Assembly (NCBI GenBank): GCA_943787425.1
Contig: CALSMJ010000007.1
Span: 1 to 64,000 of the forward strand
Direction of reading: 5' to 3'
DNA length: 64,000 nucleotides
From: an uncultured Pseudomonadales bacterium
GTDB lineage: Bacteria > Pseudomonadota > Gammaproteobacteria > Pseudomonadales > Azotimanducaceae
Shown here: positions 43,832 through 53,945 of the stretch, piece after piece
How positions within the stretch are numbered: the first letter of the stretch is position 1
Layout: each line of letters begins with the position of its first letter
Program-made: the position numbers and the translations under genes
Notes under the pieces: model-generated
What the model was told of the DNA's origin: nothing
The model's database searches: none
The model's input: only the letters and a program-made list of their open reading frames with translations

Positions 43832-44977
43832 ATGCGGTTTATGTTACGAATTCTGATCGCAACGGCGCTCTGGTCCTGGGCACACATAAGCGACGCTGAT
43901 GATGATCAGACCATCCGAGCGCTTGAGACAGAGATCCTCACTCAGCGTCTGCAAGGCAATTACCCGCAGGCCTTGGCCTTATGCGCAAAACTCAAAGCCA
44001 TCCCAGCCGCGGAGGGCCTCGGTATTGCCTTAGCGCTCGATACCCAGCTGACGGCGATGTCCTGGGATACTCAAAAAAGCGTTGCCAGCCAAGACATGAT
44101 CAAACAAACAAACCGTCTGATTAAAGAATGTAAACCCAAAGGGGCGAAACCGACCGCCAAGCAGTTATTCCTGTGCGGCCGCGGCCATTTTGCGAGATCC
44201 TATTTATCCGCCATGGATGGTAAATTCTATGCCGCCGGGACCCACGGCAGTGATGCCATCGACGCCTTTGAAGCAGCCCTACAACAAGACCCGACCCTTA
44301 CAGACGTCAAGCTGCCGCTCGGCATGGCTTATTTTTATGCCGACCACCTACCGGCATTCGTAAAGTTTGTGGCGCCGCTGCTGTGGTTTATTCCAACCGG
44401 TAATTCAGACAAAAGTTTGCCTTACATTCAGGACGTGATCGCAACGGAAGGCGCCTATGCCGATGCGGCGAGATTCATCTACAGCGACTTGATCACCCAG
44501 CAAGCCCCGGAACTCATGCCGGATGCGATTCAAACCCTGCAAGGGTTAACTGCGCGTTATCCTATGAACCCGCGGCTGCACCTCGCCCTCATCGCAAGCT
44601 ACGCCTACACGGATCAATGGCAGGCAGCCTATGACGCGCTCGAACCCTTGGGGCTCAACACCGACCCCAAGAGCCCCTTTCAAAATATCGGTTATATTTG
44701 GGCCGTCTATAGTTTGAAATATTTGAAGCAGCCCCTACCACAAGACGTCGAAACGGCATTACTCGCGATCGCGCCTGACGACATTCCAGACTGGGCCAGT
44801 GATTGGTTTACCTTGGCCCAAGGCCTCGTCCTAGATTTTCAACAAAACCGCCCCGGCGCGATTGAAAAATACCGAACCGTGCTCGCCAGCGACAACAACT
44901 TTAACTCGGGGTGGCTGCTCGACTTAGCCAAAACCGGGCTCGATGAGTCCCTATTCACTCTGGCGCCAGTGGACTAG
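43832..44977 (+). CDS. Exported TPR-like protein of unknown function
   Basis: Protein of 381 aa. From the ATG at 43832 it begins with a signal peptide (MRFMLRILIATALWSWAHISDA). The mature protein is alpha-helical with TPR-like motifs such as EAALQQDPTLTDVKLPLGMAYFY and repeated DxxP and AxxxY patterns. Start upstream (43703) would overlap the divergent aminotransferase promoter and is less likely. The 3' end overlaps the leftward lipoprotein gene by 23 bp. TPR proteins serve as scaffolds; function unknown. Confidence 0.6.
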   Translation: MRFMLRILIATALWSWAHISDADDDQTIRALETEILTQRLQGNYPQALALCAKLKAIPAAEGLGIALALDTQLTAMSWDTQKSVASQDMIKQTNRLIKECKPKGAKPTAKQLFLCGRGHFARSYLSAMDGKFYAAGTHGSDAIDAFEAALQQDPTLTDVKLPLGMAYFYADHLPAFVKFVAPLLWFIPTGNSDKSLPYIQDVIATEGAYADAARFIYSDLITQQAPELMPDAIQTLQGLTARYPMNPRLHLALIASYAYTDQWQAAYDALEPLGLNTDPKSPFQNIGYIWAVYSLKYLKQPLPQDVETALLAIAPDDIPDWASDWFTLAQGLVLDFQQNRPGAIEKYRTVLASDNNFNSGWLLDLAKTGLDESLFTLAPVD

Positions 44978-46043
44978 ATTCCGCTTGATAGATCCGAAGC
45001 AGATAGCTCCGCCAGAGCTCATACTGCTGCTCTAAGGTGCCCGTGAGTTCCACGACCTGACCTTCAACCTGACCCAGGGTTGGCGACAAAGCGCGGACCA
45101 AAGACTGCGCCATTTCACTGAGCTCATCTTCGTTCCGTCTGTAATCCTGATAGCGCCGATACGTCGAGAGCATCACCTCGTAGCTGGCAGCGGCTCGACG
45201 CTGGGCACCCGCCGATCGATCGCCCAAACTGGTGTTGTAGTCTTCAAACTCGTATTGATACTGCCGCCATAACCGGTAAGGCGCATTCATTTGCTGATAG
45301 ATCAATCGATACTGCTCGTCCATGGCATCAATAAATTGATACTCGCTGTCTCGGATGCGTCGCACCCGAGCAATCATTGGGTCGGACGACGCAGGCAGCC
45401 CTTGTACCTGCATCTCGCCTTCAGCATTGATCGCGAGGTAGCCATCAAAACCCTCGGGCGACAACGACTGCGCATAGCGCAGTAAAGCGGCGTCCCGTAG
45501 ACGCTGTCGATCCTGATCTGTTAACCGGGTCAAGCCATCGGCTAAACGATTTGCGATACGAACCATTATGGGTCGATACGGATCCGGGCCGTCTACCGCC
45601 GCCTGACCGTAGGTATCGCGCGCAATGCGGGAATCAAACCGGTCGTCCAACCATGACCGACCCAGCGCGTCTCGACAGATCAGCCGTAATTGAAGCGCAG
45701 CGGCACTGGCGGACAACAACTGTCCCTGGCAATTGAGCTCCGCTGTAACATCAACGCCAGGCGTCACACGAACCGCGCCCCAGAATCCACTTTCCGTGAG
45801 GGTCGTCTTTAGCAGGTAAGGCAAATACCGTTGTTCCGCCGCGAGCAACTCGGCGCGCACAGGACTGACCGAGCCGTCCATATGGGTAAACGGCGTCAGA
45901 CTCAGGTTCAAGCCGGCAAGATTGCCGGCGAGACTTGATGCCCGATTGAGCGTTTCGGGTTCATCAAAACTCGGCTCAGGCAAGGGTGCCGAGGTCGAGG
46001 CGCACCCGGCTAACCAAAACAACAGGACCCAGACTCTAATCAT
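44955..46043 (-). CDS. Lipoprotein of unknown function
   Basis: Protein of 362 aa. The N terminus MIRVWVLLFWLAGCASTSAP has a lipobox (LAGC), so it is an exported lipoprotein. The mature region has an N-terminal alpha/beta part (residues 40-165) and a long helical C-terminal part with Arg/Tyr-rich segments (EYQFIDAMDEQYRLIYQQ), likely coiled coil. No family recognised. Its start overlaps the upstream gene (46036) by 8 bp, and its end overlaps the TPR gene. It may act together with the upstream gene at the envelope. Confidence 0.65.
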   Translation of the reverse strand: MIRVWVLLFWLAGCASTSAPLPEPSFDEPETLNRASSLAGNLAGLNLSLTPFTHMDGSVSPVRAELLAAEQRYLPYLLKTTLTESGFWGAVRVTPGVDVTAELNCQGQLLSASAAALQLRLICRDALGRSWLDDRFDSRIARDTYGQAAVDGPDPYRPIMVRIANRLADGLTRLTDQDRQRLRDAALLRYAQSLSPEGFDGYLAINAEGEMQVQGLPASSDPMIARVRRIRDSEYQFIDAMDEQYRLIYQQMNAPYRLWRQYQYEFEDYNTSLGDRSAGAQRRAAASYEVMLSTYRRYQDYRRNEDELSEMAQSLVRALSPTLGQVEGQVVELTGTLEQQYELWRSYLLRIYQAESSPLAPE

Positions 46044-46701
46044 TTAACCCGCCGTTTAGTGAGCAGACTTTGCCTTTGCCCAAAGTGTACTGGCACTGAA
46101 TTCCCTCTGTGACCGGTTCGAAGGGTTGATAAACGCGACTGACGGAAAACGCTTGGGATACCCCATCGGCGGCGACGGTCGTTGCGATACTTAATCGATC
46201 ACCGCGTTCAGAGAGAATCAACCGATGCTCGATACCAAAACCACCCGGCAAGCCCAACCAGAAGACCAAGGCCCGATCGTTTATCCGGCATCGGCTATAA
46301 CCTAAGTTTTCGGCTTCCTCAGCGATGCCTCCGACCTCACAGCGCAAACTGAAGTTGTCATCCCGGTCGACGTACAAGGTGTTGCCTTGCATGCGCACGT
46401 TCAAAACGGCGGTTCGGGTAATTTGCTCGCCAAGGCGCCCTAAATTCACCAGTCCTCGTAAATCATTGATCGCCTGAAAGGGCGTTTCACCGATTCGGTT
46501 CTGACCACTGGCCATGCGCCGCTGATGATCGCTGAGCGTGACGTCATACAAGTACCGTAATTTATCGTTCGGCGACTCGCTCGCAGAAAAGTCGATCTCC
46601 CAATGGCCTAAATACGCCGAAAACTCAGACGCATCATTTGCCCACAGCAGGCTTGGCAGCAAGCCTAACAACACAAGCCAAGCCTTTAAGCTGAACGACA
46701 T
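46036..46701 (-). CDS. Exported protein of unknown function
   Basis: Protein of about 221 aa from the ATG at 46701. A signal peptide (residues 1-21, ending LLWA-ND) precedes a beta-rich mature domain that contains four cysteines (RCEVGG, SRCRIND, IQCQYTLGKGKVC), likely two disulfides in the periplasm. Earlier starts at 46713 or 46764 are possible. Translationally coupled to the downstream lipoprotein (8-bp overlap). No family recognised. It is divergent from the CoA-transferase gene. Confidence 0.62.
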   Translation of the reverse strand: MSFSLKAWLVLLGLLPSLLWANDASEFSAYLGHWEIDFSASESPNDKLRYLYDVTLSDHQRRMASGQNRIGETPFQAINDLRGLVNLGRLGEQITRTAVLNVRMQGNTLYVDRDDNFSLRCEVGGIAEEAENLGYSRCRINDRALVFWLGLPGGFGIEHRLILSERGDRLSIATTVAADGVSQAFSVSRVYQPFEPVTEGIQCQYTLGKGKVCSLNGGLND

Positions 46702-46814
46702 TGGTCGCGCCATCTCACGCACACTCGCACCGAGGGCTAAAGCGTGCGCTAATGCTTTTCTCAAGGGCTTGATCTACTATCAAAGCTTGTCCAAAACCAG
46801 AGCCAATAGCCATC

Positions 46815-48011
46815 ATGCAGTTTCCACTTGAAGGACTCAAAGTCCTCGATTTTTCGAGAGTACTGGCCGGCCCTTTCGCCGGCAGAATGTTATCCGACCT
46901 GGGCGCCGACGTCGTAAAGATCGAACCGCCAGAAGGCGATGTTACCCGATATTGGGGTAAGGTCATCGCCCACATACCCGGTTACTACCATCAACAAAAC
47001 GCGGGCAAACGCAATATTTGTGTCGACCTGCGACATCCTGACGCTCGAGCGCTGGTAAACGAGTTGGTCGCCGAAGCCGATATCCTCATTGAAAACTACC
47101 GGCCCGATGTCATGGACCGGCTTGGCATTGGTTATAAGGACCTCAGCCAGATTAATCCGAAACTCATTATGCTATCGATTAGCGGTTTTGGTCATAATGG
47201 CCCGGAATCCCGCCGCGCCGCCTATGCGCCAGTCATTCATTCTGAGGCGGGCCTGATTTATCGCAGTCATCAAGAGGCCGCTCTAAGCCAAGCAGACCCG
47301 GATTTTCAAGACCTGCCTCTATCCGTTGCCGATACCAATGCATCGCTGCACGGCTTGATCGGCGTGCTCTCGGCAGTGATTTTGAGAAACCAAACTGGGT
47401 TAGGCCAACACATCGACATTGCAATGATCGATGCCACCATCGCAACCGACGATAAAATGCATTACAGCCTTGAGGCTGCAGAGGGCACTGGCCCCATGCG
47501 CAACGAAATTTACACCCTGGCGTTTAGTTCGGTCTTGATCTCAACGGACTTTCGGCTTTTGTTCAAACTTCTCATCGATCACGGTTACCTTACCGACCCC
47601 AGCCCAAAGGACGCCCCTCTTGCAGACAAGATTCGACTGAGGCGCGATGCTGTTCACCAATTACTGCAGGCGCAAACGACAGAAGCCGAGTTTGATACCT
47701 TAATGCGCTCTATTAATGTTGCCTGGGGTACCGTGCGCGACCCCGCCAGCATTCGACAACAGGCAACGGTCGTCCATCGCGGCAGCATCGTCGATATTGA
47801 TGATCGCGCCGGCGGCGTTCGCCCCATCACGCAATCGCCCTATCGGTTTTCCAATGCTAAAAGCGGGGTTCGCGGACCTGCGCCACATCGCGGTGAACAC
47901 AACGGCGAAGTCTTAAGCCAATGGTTGGCCTTGTCGACGGAGCAGATCAAAGCCCTGGCGGACCAGGGCGTCCTGTTATCGGATGCCAATGAACGGACTA
48001 AAACCGCCTAG
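46815..48011 (+). CDS. CaiB/BaiF family (class III) CoA transferase
   Basis: CoA transferase of 398 aa with LEGLKVLDFSRVLAGPFAGRMLSDLGADVVKIE near the N terminus (quoted in part: residues 5-30 are diagnostic). Later segments are FGHNGPESRRAAYAPVIHSE and LSVADTNASLHGLIGVLSAV, where the conserved Asp is the catalytic nucleophile. It moves CoA between a carboxylic acid and an acyl-CoA donor. Its 3' end overlaps the leftward MDR gene by 4 bp (convergent). Substrate unknown; it could activate an isoprenoid or steroid-derived acid. Confidence 0.92.
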   Translation: MQFPLEGLKVLDFSRVLAGPFAGRMLSDLGADVVKIEPPEGDVTRYWGKVIAHIPGYYHQQNAGKRNICVDLRHPDARALVNELVAEADILIENYRPDVMDRLGIGYKDLSQINPKLIMLSISGFGHNGPESRRAAYAPVIHSEAGLIYRSHQEAALSQADPDFQDLPLSVADTNASLHGLIGVLSAVILRNQTGLGQHIDIAMIDATIATDDKMHYSLEAAEGTGPMRNEIYTLAFSSVLISTDFRLLFKLLIDHGYLTDPSPKDAPLADKIRLRRDAVHQLLQAQTTEAEFDTLMRSINVAWGTVRDPASIRQQATVVHRGSIVDIDDRAGGVRPITQSPYRFSNAKSGVRGPAPHRGEHNGEVLSQWLALSTEQIKALADQGVLLSDANERTKTA

Positions 48012-49135
48012 GCATTCGGCGTCACGAGGTATTTCTCACCGGTCGCTTGCTTGGCATAGCCCTCAAGATGTGACTGCGACAGCATCTCGGCTAATGAAAT
48101 TTCACAGGTGTACTGACTGGCAAACGTCGTGGTGATTTCATCGGCCACGCGTTGCCTGAGCGCGTCCGCGCCAGCTTGACCAATCTTTTGCAAGAACGGC
48201 GTCAAGAGCCAGCCGCCTAAACCCCAGGCCATACCAAAGGCACGATTCAAGGTGGTGGGAGAACGATCGAGCCCGCCATAGATGTAAACCTGTTTATAAG
48301 TGGTTGAACCGTAGCGAGAGAATTCCCCCATCTTGGCGTTCTGCGCCACCTCCATGGCCGTTAAGATTTGACCGGCTAAGGTGCCGCCACCGGTTGCATC
48401 AAACCCTAAGGTCGCATCCGTTGCGGTCAGCGCGCTCACCAGATCACCCATAAAGCCAGGATCACTAGAATTCAACGCGTGGACCGCGCCAATCCCCTTG
48501 AGCAAGTCCACATGTTCTTGTTTGCGAACAACATTTACCAATTCGACGCCGTCTTTGAGACAGATTTTCACCAGCATTTGGCCCAAATTTGACGCTGCAG
48601 CCGTATGCAACAAAGCCGTGTGCCCTTCCTGACGCATGGTCTCAACCATGCCTAGGGCCGTGAGCGGATTCACAAAGCAAGACGCTCCTTGCTTGGCCGA
48701 TACGCCTTCGTTCATCAATAAGCACTGACTCACTTTCAAAACGCGATATTGGGCGTACATGGCGCCGCCGAGGACGGCCACCGTTTTGCCCATCAATTGC
48801 TGGGCGGCATCACTGCTACCCGCCTGAATGACAACGCCTGCGCCTTCATTCCCTGCTGGCATCGCGTGACCGGCTCTGGCGCCAATATGCCGACGCATGG
48901 CCTCGGGCACCATTGCCGTGACGGACGGCCTACCATCGATCTCACCGTAGGTTGCTGCAGTGATATCGGCCGGTCCGAATAAGAGCCCGAGGTCGGACGG
49001 ATTGATCGGCGCGGCCTCAACCCGAACCAGCACTTCATCCTCTTTCGGATCTGGAAAATCAACATTGACCAAGGAAAGGGTTAATTCACCTTCCGCACTA
49101 ATACACGTTTGAAACTGTAAGCCTTGCTCAGCCAT
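48008..49135 (-). CDS. MDR family reductase (quinone oxidoreductase-like, zinc-less)
   Basis: Medium-chain dehydrogenase of 375 aa starting MAEQGLQFQTCISAEG, with CGGAG upstream of the ATG at 49135. It has NPSDLGLLFG, HTAAASNLGQMLVKICLKDG (nucleotide binding) and GFDATGGG. The catalytic and structural zinc ligands (CH and the four Cys) are absent, as in NADPH:quinone/enoyl reductases. It reduces a double bond or quinone with NADPH; substrate unknown. Convergent with the CoA transferase, and divergent from the thiolase at 49.4 kb. Confidence 0.85.
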   Translation of the reverse strand: MAEQGLQFQTCISAEGELTLSLVNVDFPDPKEDEVLVRVEAAPINPSDLGLLFGPADITAATYGEIDGRPSVTAMVPEAMRRHIGARAGHAMPAGNEGAGVVIQAGSSDAAQQLMGKTVAVLGGAMYAQYRVLKVSQCLLMNEGVSAKQGASCFVNPLTALGMVETMRQEGHTALLHTAAASNLGQMLVKICLKDGVELVNVVRKQEHVDLLKGIGAVHALNSSDPGFMGDLVSALTATDATLGFDATGGGTLAGQILTAMEVAQNAKMGEFSRYGSTTYKQVYIYGGLDRSPTTLNRAFGMAWGLGGWLLTPFLQKIGQAGADALRQRVADEITTTFASQYTCEISLAEMLSQSHLEGYAKQATGEKYLVTPNA

Positions 49136-49380
49136 ATTGGTTACTCCGATTAAGTGTTTTGTCAAAAAAAGCTTTAGGTTGAGAACCCTACGCGCTTCGC
49201 TTGATCGGTTCAATCGTTTCATCTCTGCCGAACTCAAAGCACGGCGCCAACAGGGCAGCAAACCCTCTGGCATGCAGCCGCATCACATTTCTTGGCCTGC
49301 TTGTTCAACACTTGCACTGCACCCAGAGCCAGCAGCAGTGCTAGGATGAGCCTTCAACTCGATCACCCTGGGAGGCCTTG

Positions 49381-50571
49381 ATGGCTCAAGAAATCTATGT
49401 CGCGGCCGGCGTACGGTCTGCACTCGGCAATTTTGGCGGAACGCTCAAAGAAAAACCCATGACCGAACTCGCCTCGGAAATCGTGCAGCGCTGTGTTAAC
49501 CGATCTGGCGCCGCGGCTTCCGAGTTTGATCACCTGGTCTTCACGACAACCTGTCCCACCGACAAGGATTCGCTGTTTGCGGCCCGAGTGGTCGGAATGA
49601 AAAGCGGCCTGCCCGCCGATGCTGGCGCGCTGGATGTGTCTCGTGCCTGCGCCAGCGGTCTGCAAGCCATCTTGGCGGCAGGTCAGCAAATCGCGACCGG
49701 GCACAGTCATTTGGCGATCGCGGCGGGCGCAGAAATGTTCAGCCGCGCCCCCTTTGCCGTGACCACCAGTCGATGGGGCCAAGCTCGAGGGCACCAGCAA
49801 CTCGAGGATATGCTTGAGTGGTGCTATCGCTGTCCGTTTTCGCTCGAATACATGGGTGATACCGCAGAAAACCTCACCGAGAAATATGGCTACGAACGGG
49901 CGCCAATGGATGAATATGCGTTGCAGAGCCAAGAACGTGCCTTAGCCGCAATTGAGTCGGGATTTTTAGGGCGCCAGATTCAACCCGTCATGATCCCCAG
50001 TGGCCGGTCCCAGGTTGAATTTGCAATCGATGAGTCGCCGAGAGCTGGACTCACCCTTGAAAAGCTAGCAAGCCTCAAGCCGGCCTTTAAAGCAGACGGC
50101 AAAGTGACCGCTGGCAATTCATCCGGCGTCACCGATGGCGCAGCCGCCATGGTTGTCGGCAGTTTAGATCGCATGCGGGCGTGCGGCGTCTCGCCTGTTG
50201 CAAAAATCGTTGACTGGGCGGTGGTTGGTGTCGAGCCAAGTCTCATGGGTCATGGTCCCGTGCCGGCTATCTCGCAATTGCTGAAGCGGGTCGATCTTAA
50301 TATTAACGACATTGATTATTTCGAAATCAATGAAGCCTTTGCGGTCGTCAACCTGCACGCAGAAGCGCAATTGGGTATCTCTCGAGATCGCCACAATCTG
50401 TACGGTGGCGGCATCTCGGTTGGACATCCGCCGGGCGTCACCGGGCTGCGCATGATGCTGAACGCAACCCAACACTTACAGGACACCGGCGGCCGGTATG
50501 CGATTCTGTCGATGTGTATGGGCGCAGGTCAAGGCATGGCGATGCTCATTGAATCTGTAGCAGGACGCTAA
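49381..50571 (+). CDS. Thiolase (acetyl-CoA acyltransferase)
   Basis: Thiolase of 396 aa. Catalytic Cys90 is in DVSRACASGLQAI, the His region is NEAFAVVNLHAEAQ and GHPPGVTG, and the second Cys is in LSMCMGAGQGMA. The proline after His (GHPP instead of the usual GHPIG/A) departs from the consensus. The ATG at 49381 has GGGAGG 4 bp upstream; an in-frame TTG precedes it. It would cleave 3-ketoacyl-CoA thioesters. It is convergent with ppnN. Confidence 0.9.
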   Translation: MAQEIYVAAGVRSALGNFGGTLKEKPMTELASEIVQRCVNRSGAAASEFDHLVFTTTCPTDKDSLFAARVVGMKSGLPADAGALDVSRACASGLQAILAAGQQIATGHSHLAIAAGAEMFSRAPFAVTTSRWGQARGHQQLEDMLEWCYRCPFSLEYMGDTAENLTEKYGYERAPMDEYALQSQERALAAIESGFLGRQIQPVMIPSGRSQVEFAIDESPRAGLTLEKLASLKPAFKADGKVTAGNSSGVTDGAAAMVVGSLDRMRACGVSPVAKIVDWAVVGVEPSLMGHGPVPAISQLLKRVDLNINDIDYFEINEAFAVVNLHAEAQLGISRDRHNLYGGGISVGHPPGVTGLRMMLNATQHLQDTGGRYAILSMCMGAGQGMAMLIESVAGR

Positions 50572-50595
50572 ATCGGCTGCGCCCCAGCCTGCCGC

Positions 50596-51948
50596 TTAAT
50601 CGATGACCTCATAACAGGGTTTGGCATTGTCGATCGGTAGCGTCAGGCGCTTCTGGTCAACAAAATCCTGTAAGAGTTCCGCAAGCGGGGTCATGATTTC
50701 TGGATCACCCCGCAACTGGAACGGGCCATGGGCTTCAATCTGAGCCAATCCTTGGGCTTTAATGGAGCCTGCGACAATCCCGGAAAACGCTTTGCGCAGC
50801 TCAAAGCTTAAGTCGGCTGCGGACTGCGCCCGAGTGAGATTCAGCGCGGCCATGGATTCATGGGTCGGCACGAAGCGGGTTTGCAACGCCTCTGGGACCT
50901 CTAAGGACCAATTAAAGTAGTACGCATCACCTCGAGCGCGTCTGTATTTTCGAACCTGTCTCACGCCATTTAACACCAATTCAGCGGCGGCTTCTGCATC
51001 CCCAATCACGATGGTGTATAGGTCTCGAACAGACTGGCCGAGGGTCTGTACTAAAAACGCATCGATCTTTTCAAAATAAGCCCGCGCACTTTCTGGTCCC
51101 GTAAAGATCAGCGGAAAGGGCATCTGGCGATTGCTATCGCGCAGCAGCAAGCCGACTAGGTAAAAAATCTCCTCGGCCGTGCCTACCCCGCCCGGGAACA
51201 CAACAAAGGCATGGCCGGTCCGAACGAAGGCTTCCAGCCGCATTTCAATATCGGGCAAGATTACCAGCTCGTTCACAATCGGATTCGGCGGCTCGGCGCC
51301 AATGATCCCCGGCTCTGAAATACCGAGATACCGCCCCGTTTTAATACGCTGCTTCGCATGCCCGATCGCTGCGCCTTTCATCGGGCCTTTCATCGCACCA
51401 TCACCGCAACCGGTGCAAATGTCCAAGCCCCGCAAGCCAATTTGATAACCGACATCCTTGGTGTATTCGTACTCCCCCCGAGGGATGTTATGGCCACCCC
51501 AACACACGACAACTTTTGGCGACGTATCGGTTCTAAGGACATTCGCATTTCGAAGGATATCGAAAACGCCGTGGGTAAAGCCCTCTCCGGGCGGAAGTTC
51601 AGTTTGCATATACGCGTTCACATACAGGATATCTCGAAGGACTGCGAACAGATGTTCCCGAATACCCGTTAAAATTTTGCCGTTGACAAAGGCTGTCTCC
51701 GGCGCCTGCTTTAACTCCAACCGAATGCCGCGATCCTGCTGGAGCAACTCAATCTCAAAATCTGAAAATAGTGCCAACATGCGACGTGGGTCATCTGGAT
51801 CCGTACCGGTGTTGAGCACCGCTAACGAGCAATTTCGATACAAGTGGTATAGCCCCGTTTGAGAGCTGTCCAGTAATCGAGAGACCTCCCGCTTTGACAA
51901 GACATCGAGTTGCCCCTTTGGACTCAATTTAATATTGACGCGTTCCAT
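50596..51948 (-). CDS. ppnN: Pyrimidine/purine nucleotide 5'-monophosphate nucleosidase
   Basis: Enzyme of 450 aa of the LOG/YgdH type that cleaves nucleoside 5'-monophosphates to base and ribose 5-phosphate. The N-terminal PpnN-specific domain has LYHLYRNCSLAVLNTG. The LOG core has PKVVVCWGGHNIPRGEYEYTK, LDICTGCGDGAMKGPMKGAAIGHA and FPGGVGTAEEIFYL, with the motif PGGxGTxxE. E. coli PpnN is activated by (p)ppGpp during stringent response. Its start overlaps the stop of the amidohydrolase gene by one base (TAATG), so they are coupled. Confidence 0.95.
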   Translation of the reverse strand: MERVNIKLSPKGQLDVLSKREVSRLLDSSQTGLYHLYRNCSLAVLNTGTDPDDPRRMLALFSDFEIELLQQDRGIRLELKQAPETAFVNGKILTGIREHLFAVLRDILYVNAYMQTELPPGEGFTHGVFDILRNANVLRTDTSPKVVVCWGGHNIPRGEYEYTKDVGYQIGLRGLDICTGCGDGAMKGPMKGAAIGHAKQRIKTGRYLGISEPGIIGAEPPNPIVNELVILPDIEMRLEAFVRTGHAFVVFPGGVGTAEEIFYLVGLLLRDSNRQMPFPLIFTGPESARAYFEKIDAFLVQTLGQSVRDLYTIVIGDAEAAAELVLNGVRQVRKYRRARGDAYYFNWSLEVPEALQTRFVPTHESMAALNLTRAQSAADLSFELRKAFSGIVAGSIKAQGLAQIEAHGPFQLRGDPEIMTPLAELLQDFVDQKRLTLPIDNAKPCYEVID

Positions 51949-53630
51949 TAAAGCGCCTCGCCAGTGGTCAGTTCTTTTGGCCTCGTGTACACCACCGCAC
52001 CGTTCATCACGGTTCGTAGCACTTTGGTTTGAAGAATCTCAGCTGCCGGAATCGTCATAATATCCCGATCCAAAACCACAAAATCCGCCACCATACCCGG
52101 CGCAAGACGGCCTTTAAAACTTTCCTCAAAAGCGCCAAAGGCTGGGTTCAGGGTATCTGCTTGCAGGGCTTCAAGCCGAGTTATCTTCTGCTGCGGTTCA
52201 AAGCCGCCTTCTGGCGTGCCCTGCAGGGTTTTTCGGGTCACCAAAGCATAGAAGGAGGCAAAGGGGTCCGCCGGTTCAACCGGTACATCGGAACCGTTCA
52301 CCAAAACCGCCCCAGAGTCGATCAGGCTCCGCCACATGTAAGCACCGGATTCAATGCGCGCAATGCCCAAGCGGTCGATCGCCCAGGGTCGGTCAGAGCT
52401 CATATGAATGCCCTGAACGGACGGAATGACGCCCAAACGGGCAAACCTGCTAATGTCGCTCGGGTGAATGTGCTGGGCATGCTCAATCCGAAACCGGACG
52501 CCGCGATCACGGCCATCAAACAAGGCCTCAAAAATATCCAGCACCTCTCGATTGGCACGATCGCCAATCGCATGGATCGCAACTTGAAAGCCGTTTCGAT
52601 ACGCCAAATGACTGATCTCTTGCATCTCGCTCACCGGCATTGTGGGCAGCCCGTTGTGTCCCGCGCGATCGCTATAGGGCTCGAGCAGCCAAGCGCCCCT
52701 AGAACCTAACGCCCCATCCGCCACCAACTTGATACTGCGCACGGTCAACATGCGCGCCTCGACATCGATCAACGGGCCACGCTGCATCCAGCTCGCAAGC
52801 AGGTCGGGGTCCGAGCCATTGATCATGACGTACACGCGACTCGTCAGCTGTTTGGCCGACAAAAATTCTTGATACAGATTGATATCGGCCTGGGTTGCGC
52901 CAGCATCCTGAAAACTGGTGATCCCGAGACTCGCTAAACTCGCTAGCGCCAACTGCAGCGCCCGCTGGCGCTGAGCAAGACTCAGTGTTGGGATGAATTT
53001 TGAGACCAAACGCTGGGCACGTTCGTTCAAGACCCCAGTCGGTTGCCCCTTGTCGTCGAGAATGATTTCACCATCACCCCCGACGAGGGTGTCCGCGGTA
53101 ATGCCCGCAAGGGCTAAAGCACGATCGTTCACAAACGCGGCGTGACCACTCGCGTGGACAAGAAAAACCGGATTATCTGGCGAGACGGCATTGAGCGTAT
53201 CGTTGGATTGAAAACCCTTGATCATCGCGGGCTGGGGCGACCATTTACTCTGATGCCAGCCGCGTCCTAGGATCCACTCCCCGGGGGCTGCTTGATCCAC
53301 GGCAGCGGCGACCTGATCAACCAACTCATTGAGATTCTTTGCCGTTGCAAGATTCAAATTGAGCAACGACTGACCATACCCCATAAGATGCCCATGGCCT
53401 TCAATCAACCCTGGTATCACAACTTGTCCAGCTAAGTTAATGATCTCATCCGGCTGACACGCCTTAAGATCCATTAAGCGGCCATTGGATCCAACGCACA
53501 GTCCGCTTGGGTGCGGCGCGCCCGCGTCCATCGAATAAATCAGCCCGCCTTCGTACAAGGTATCAGCACGACCTGTGCTCACGAGACAGGCCAGAACGAG
53601 CGCGATAAAGGGTTGTTGCCGTTTCAGCAT
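51948..53630 (-). CDS. Exported amidohydrolase (amidohydrolase_3, YtcJ-like)
   Basis: Zinc-dependent amidohydrolase of 560 aa with a signal peptide (MLKRQQPFIALVLACLVSTGRA). The first metal motif is IEGHGHLMGYGQ (HxH) near residue 80. Other family segments are WILGRGWHQSKW, YRNGFQVAIHAIGDRANREVLD, RFRIEHAQHIHPSDI and VLVNGSDVPVEPADPFASFYA, the last carrying the catalytic Asp. Such exported enzymes hydrolyse amides or cyclic ureas in the periplasm; substrate unknown. It is coupled to ppnN downstream. Confidence 0.9.
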   Translation of the reverse strand: MLKRQQPFIALVLACLVSTGRADTLYEGGLIYSMDAGAPHPSGLCVGSNGRLMDLKACQPDEIINLAGQVVIPGLIEGHGHLMGYGQSLLNLNLATAKNLNELVDQVAAAVDQAAPGEWILGRGWHQSKWSPQPAMIKGFQSNDTLNAVSPDNPVFLVHASGHAAFVNDRALALAGITADTLVGGDGEIILDDKGQPTGVLNERAQRLVSKFIPTLSLAQRQRALQLALASLASLGITSFQDAGATQADINLYQEFLSAKQLTSRVYVMINGSDPDLLASWMQRGPLIDVEARMLTVRSIKLVADGALGSRGAWLLEPYSDRAGHNGLPTMPVSEMQEISHLAYRNGFQVAIHAIGDRANREVLDIFEALFDGRDRGVRFRIEHAQHIHPSDISRFARLGVIPSVQGIHMSSDRPWAIDRLGIARIESGAYMWRSLIDSGAVLVNGSDVPVEPADPFASFYALVTRKTLQGTPEGGFEPQQKITRLEALQADTLNPAFGAFEESFKGRLAPGMVADFVVLDRDIMTIPAAEILQTKVLRTVMNGAVVYTRPKELTTGEAL

Positions 53631-53880
53631 ATCGACTCCTCATTAATCAGACCCCATTCTCCCACAAGCGGGCCACATGCGGCATCACTGTTTCATTTGA
53701 GTCACGCGATCGTCAGGCTGACCCTCTGTCCGTTTTAAAACGACGCCGTCACCCCACCTCGCGCCTAATCACCCCAGTTCGGCAAATGATATCGCGCAAA
53801 CCCCGCTTTTTTGCATCAAACACAATCCAAACAAAGCCCAGACCCAGCGGTAACGACGATGCACGCTACGCCAAATATCG

Positions 53881-53901
53881 ACCAACGGCTTGCCCGTTGG
53901 T
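53881..53901. repeat. Perfect 8-bp hairpin
   Basis: ACCAACGG-CTTGC-CCGTTGGT is a perfect stem of eight pairs with a 5-nt loop. No T-run follows on the plus strand. It lies 45 bp left of the 46-bp direct repeat and may be part of the same element. Confidence 0.7.
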
Positions 53902-53945
53902 CATCGCGTTCCCACTTTCGGCATCCGCCACCTTTTCTTTCAGTA

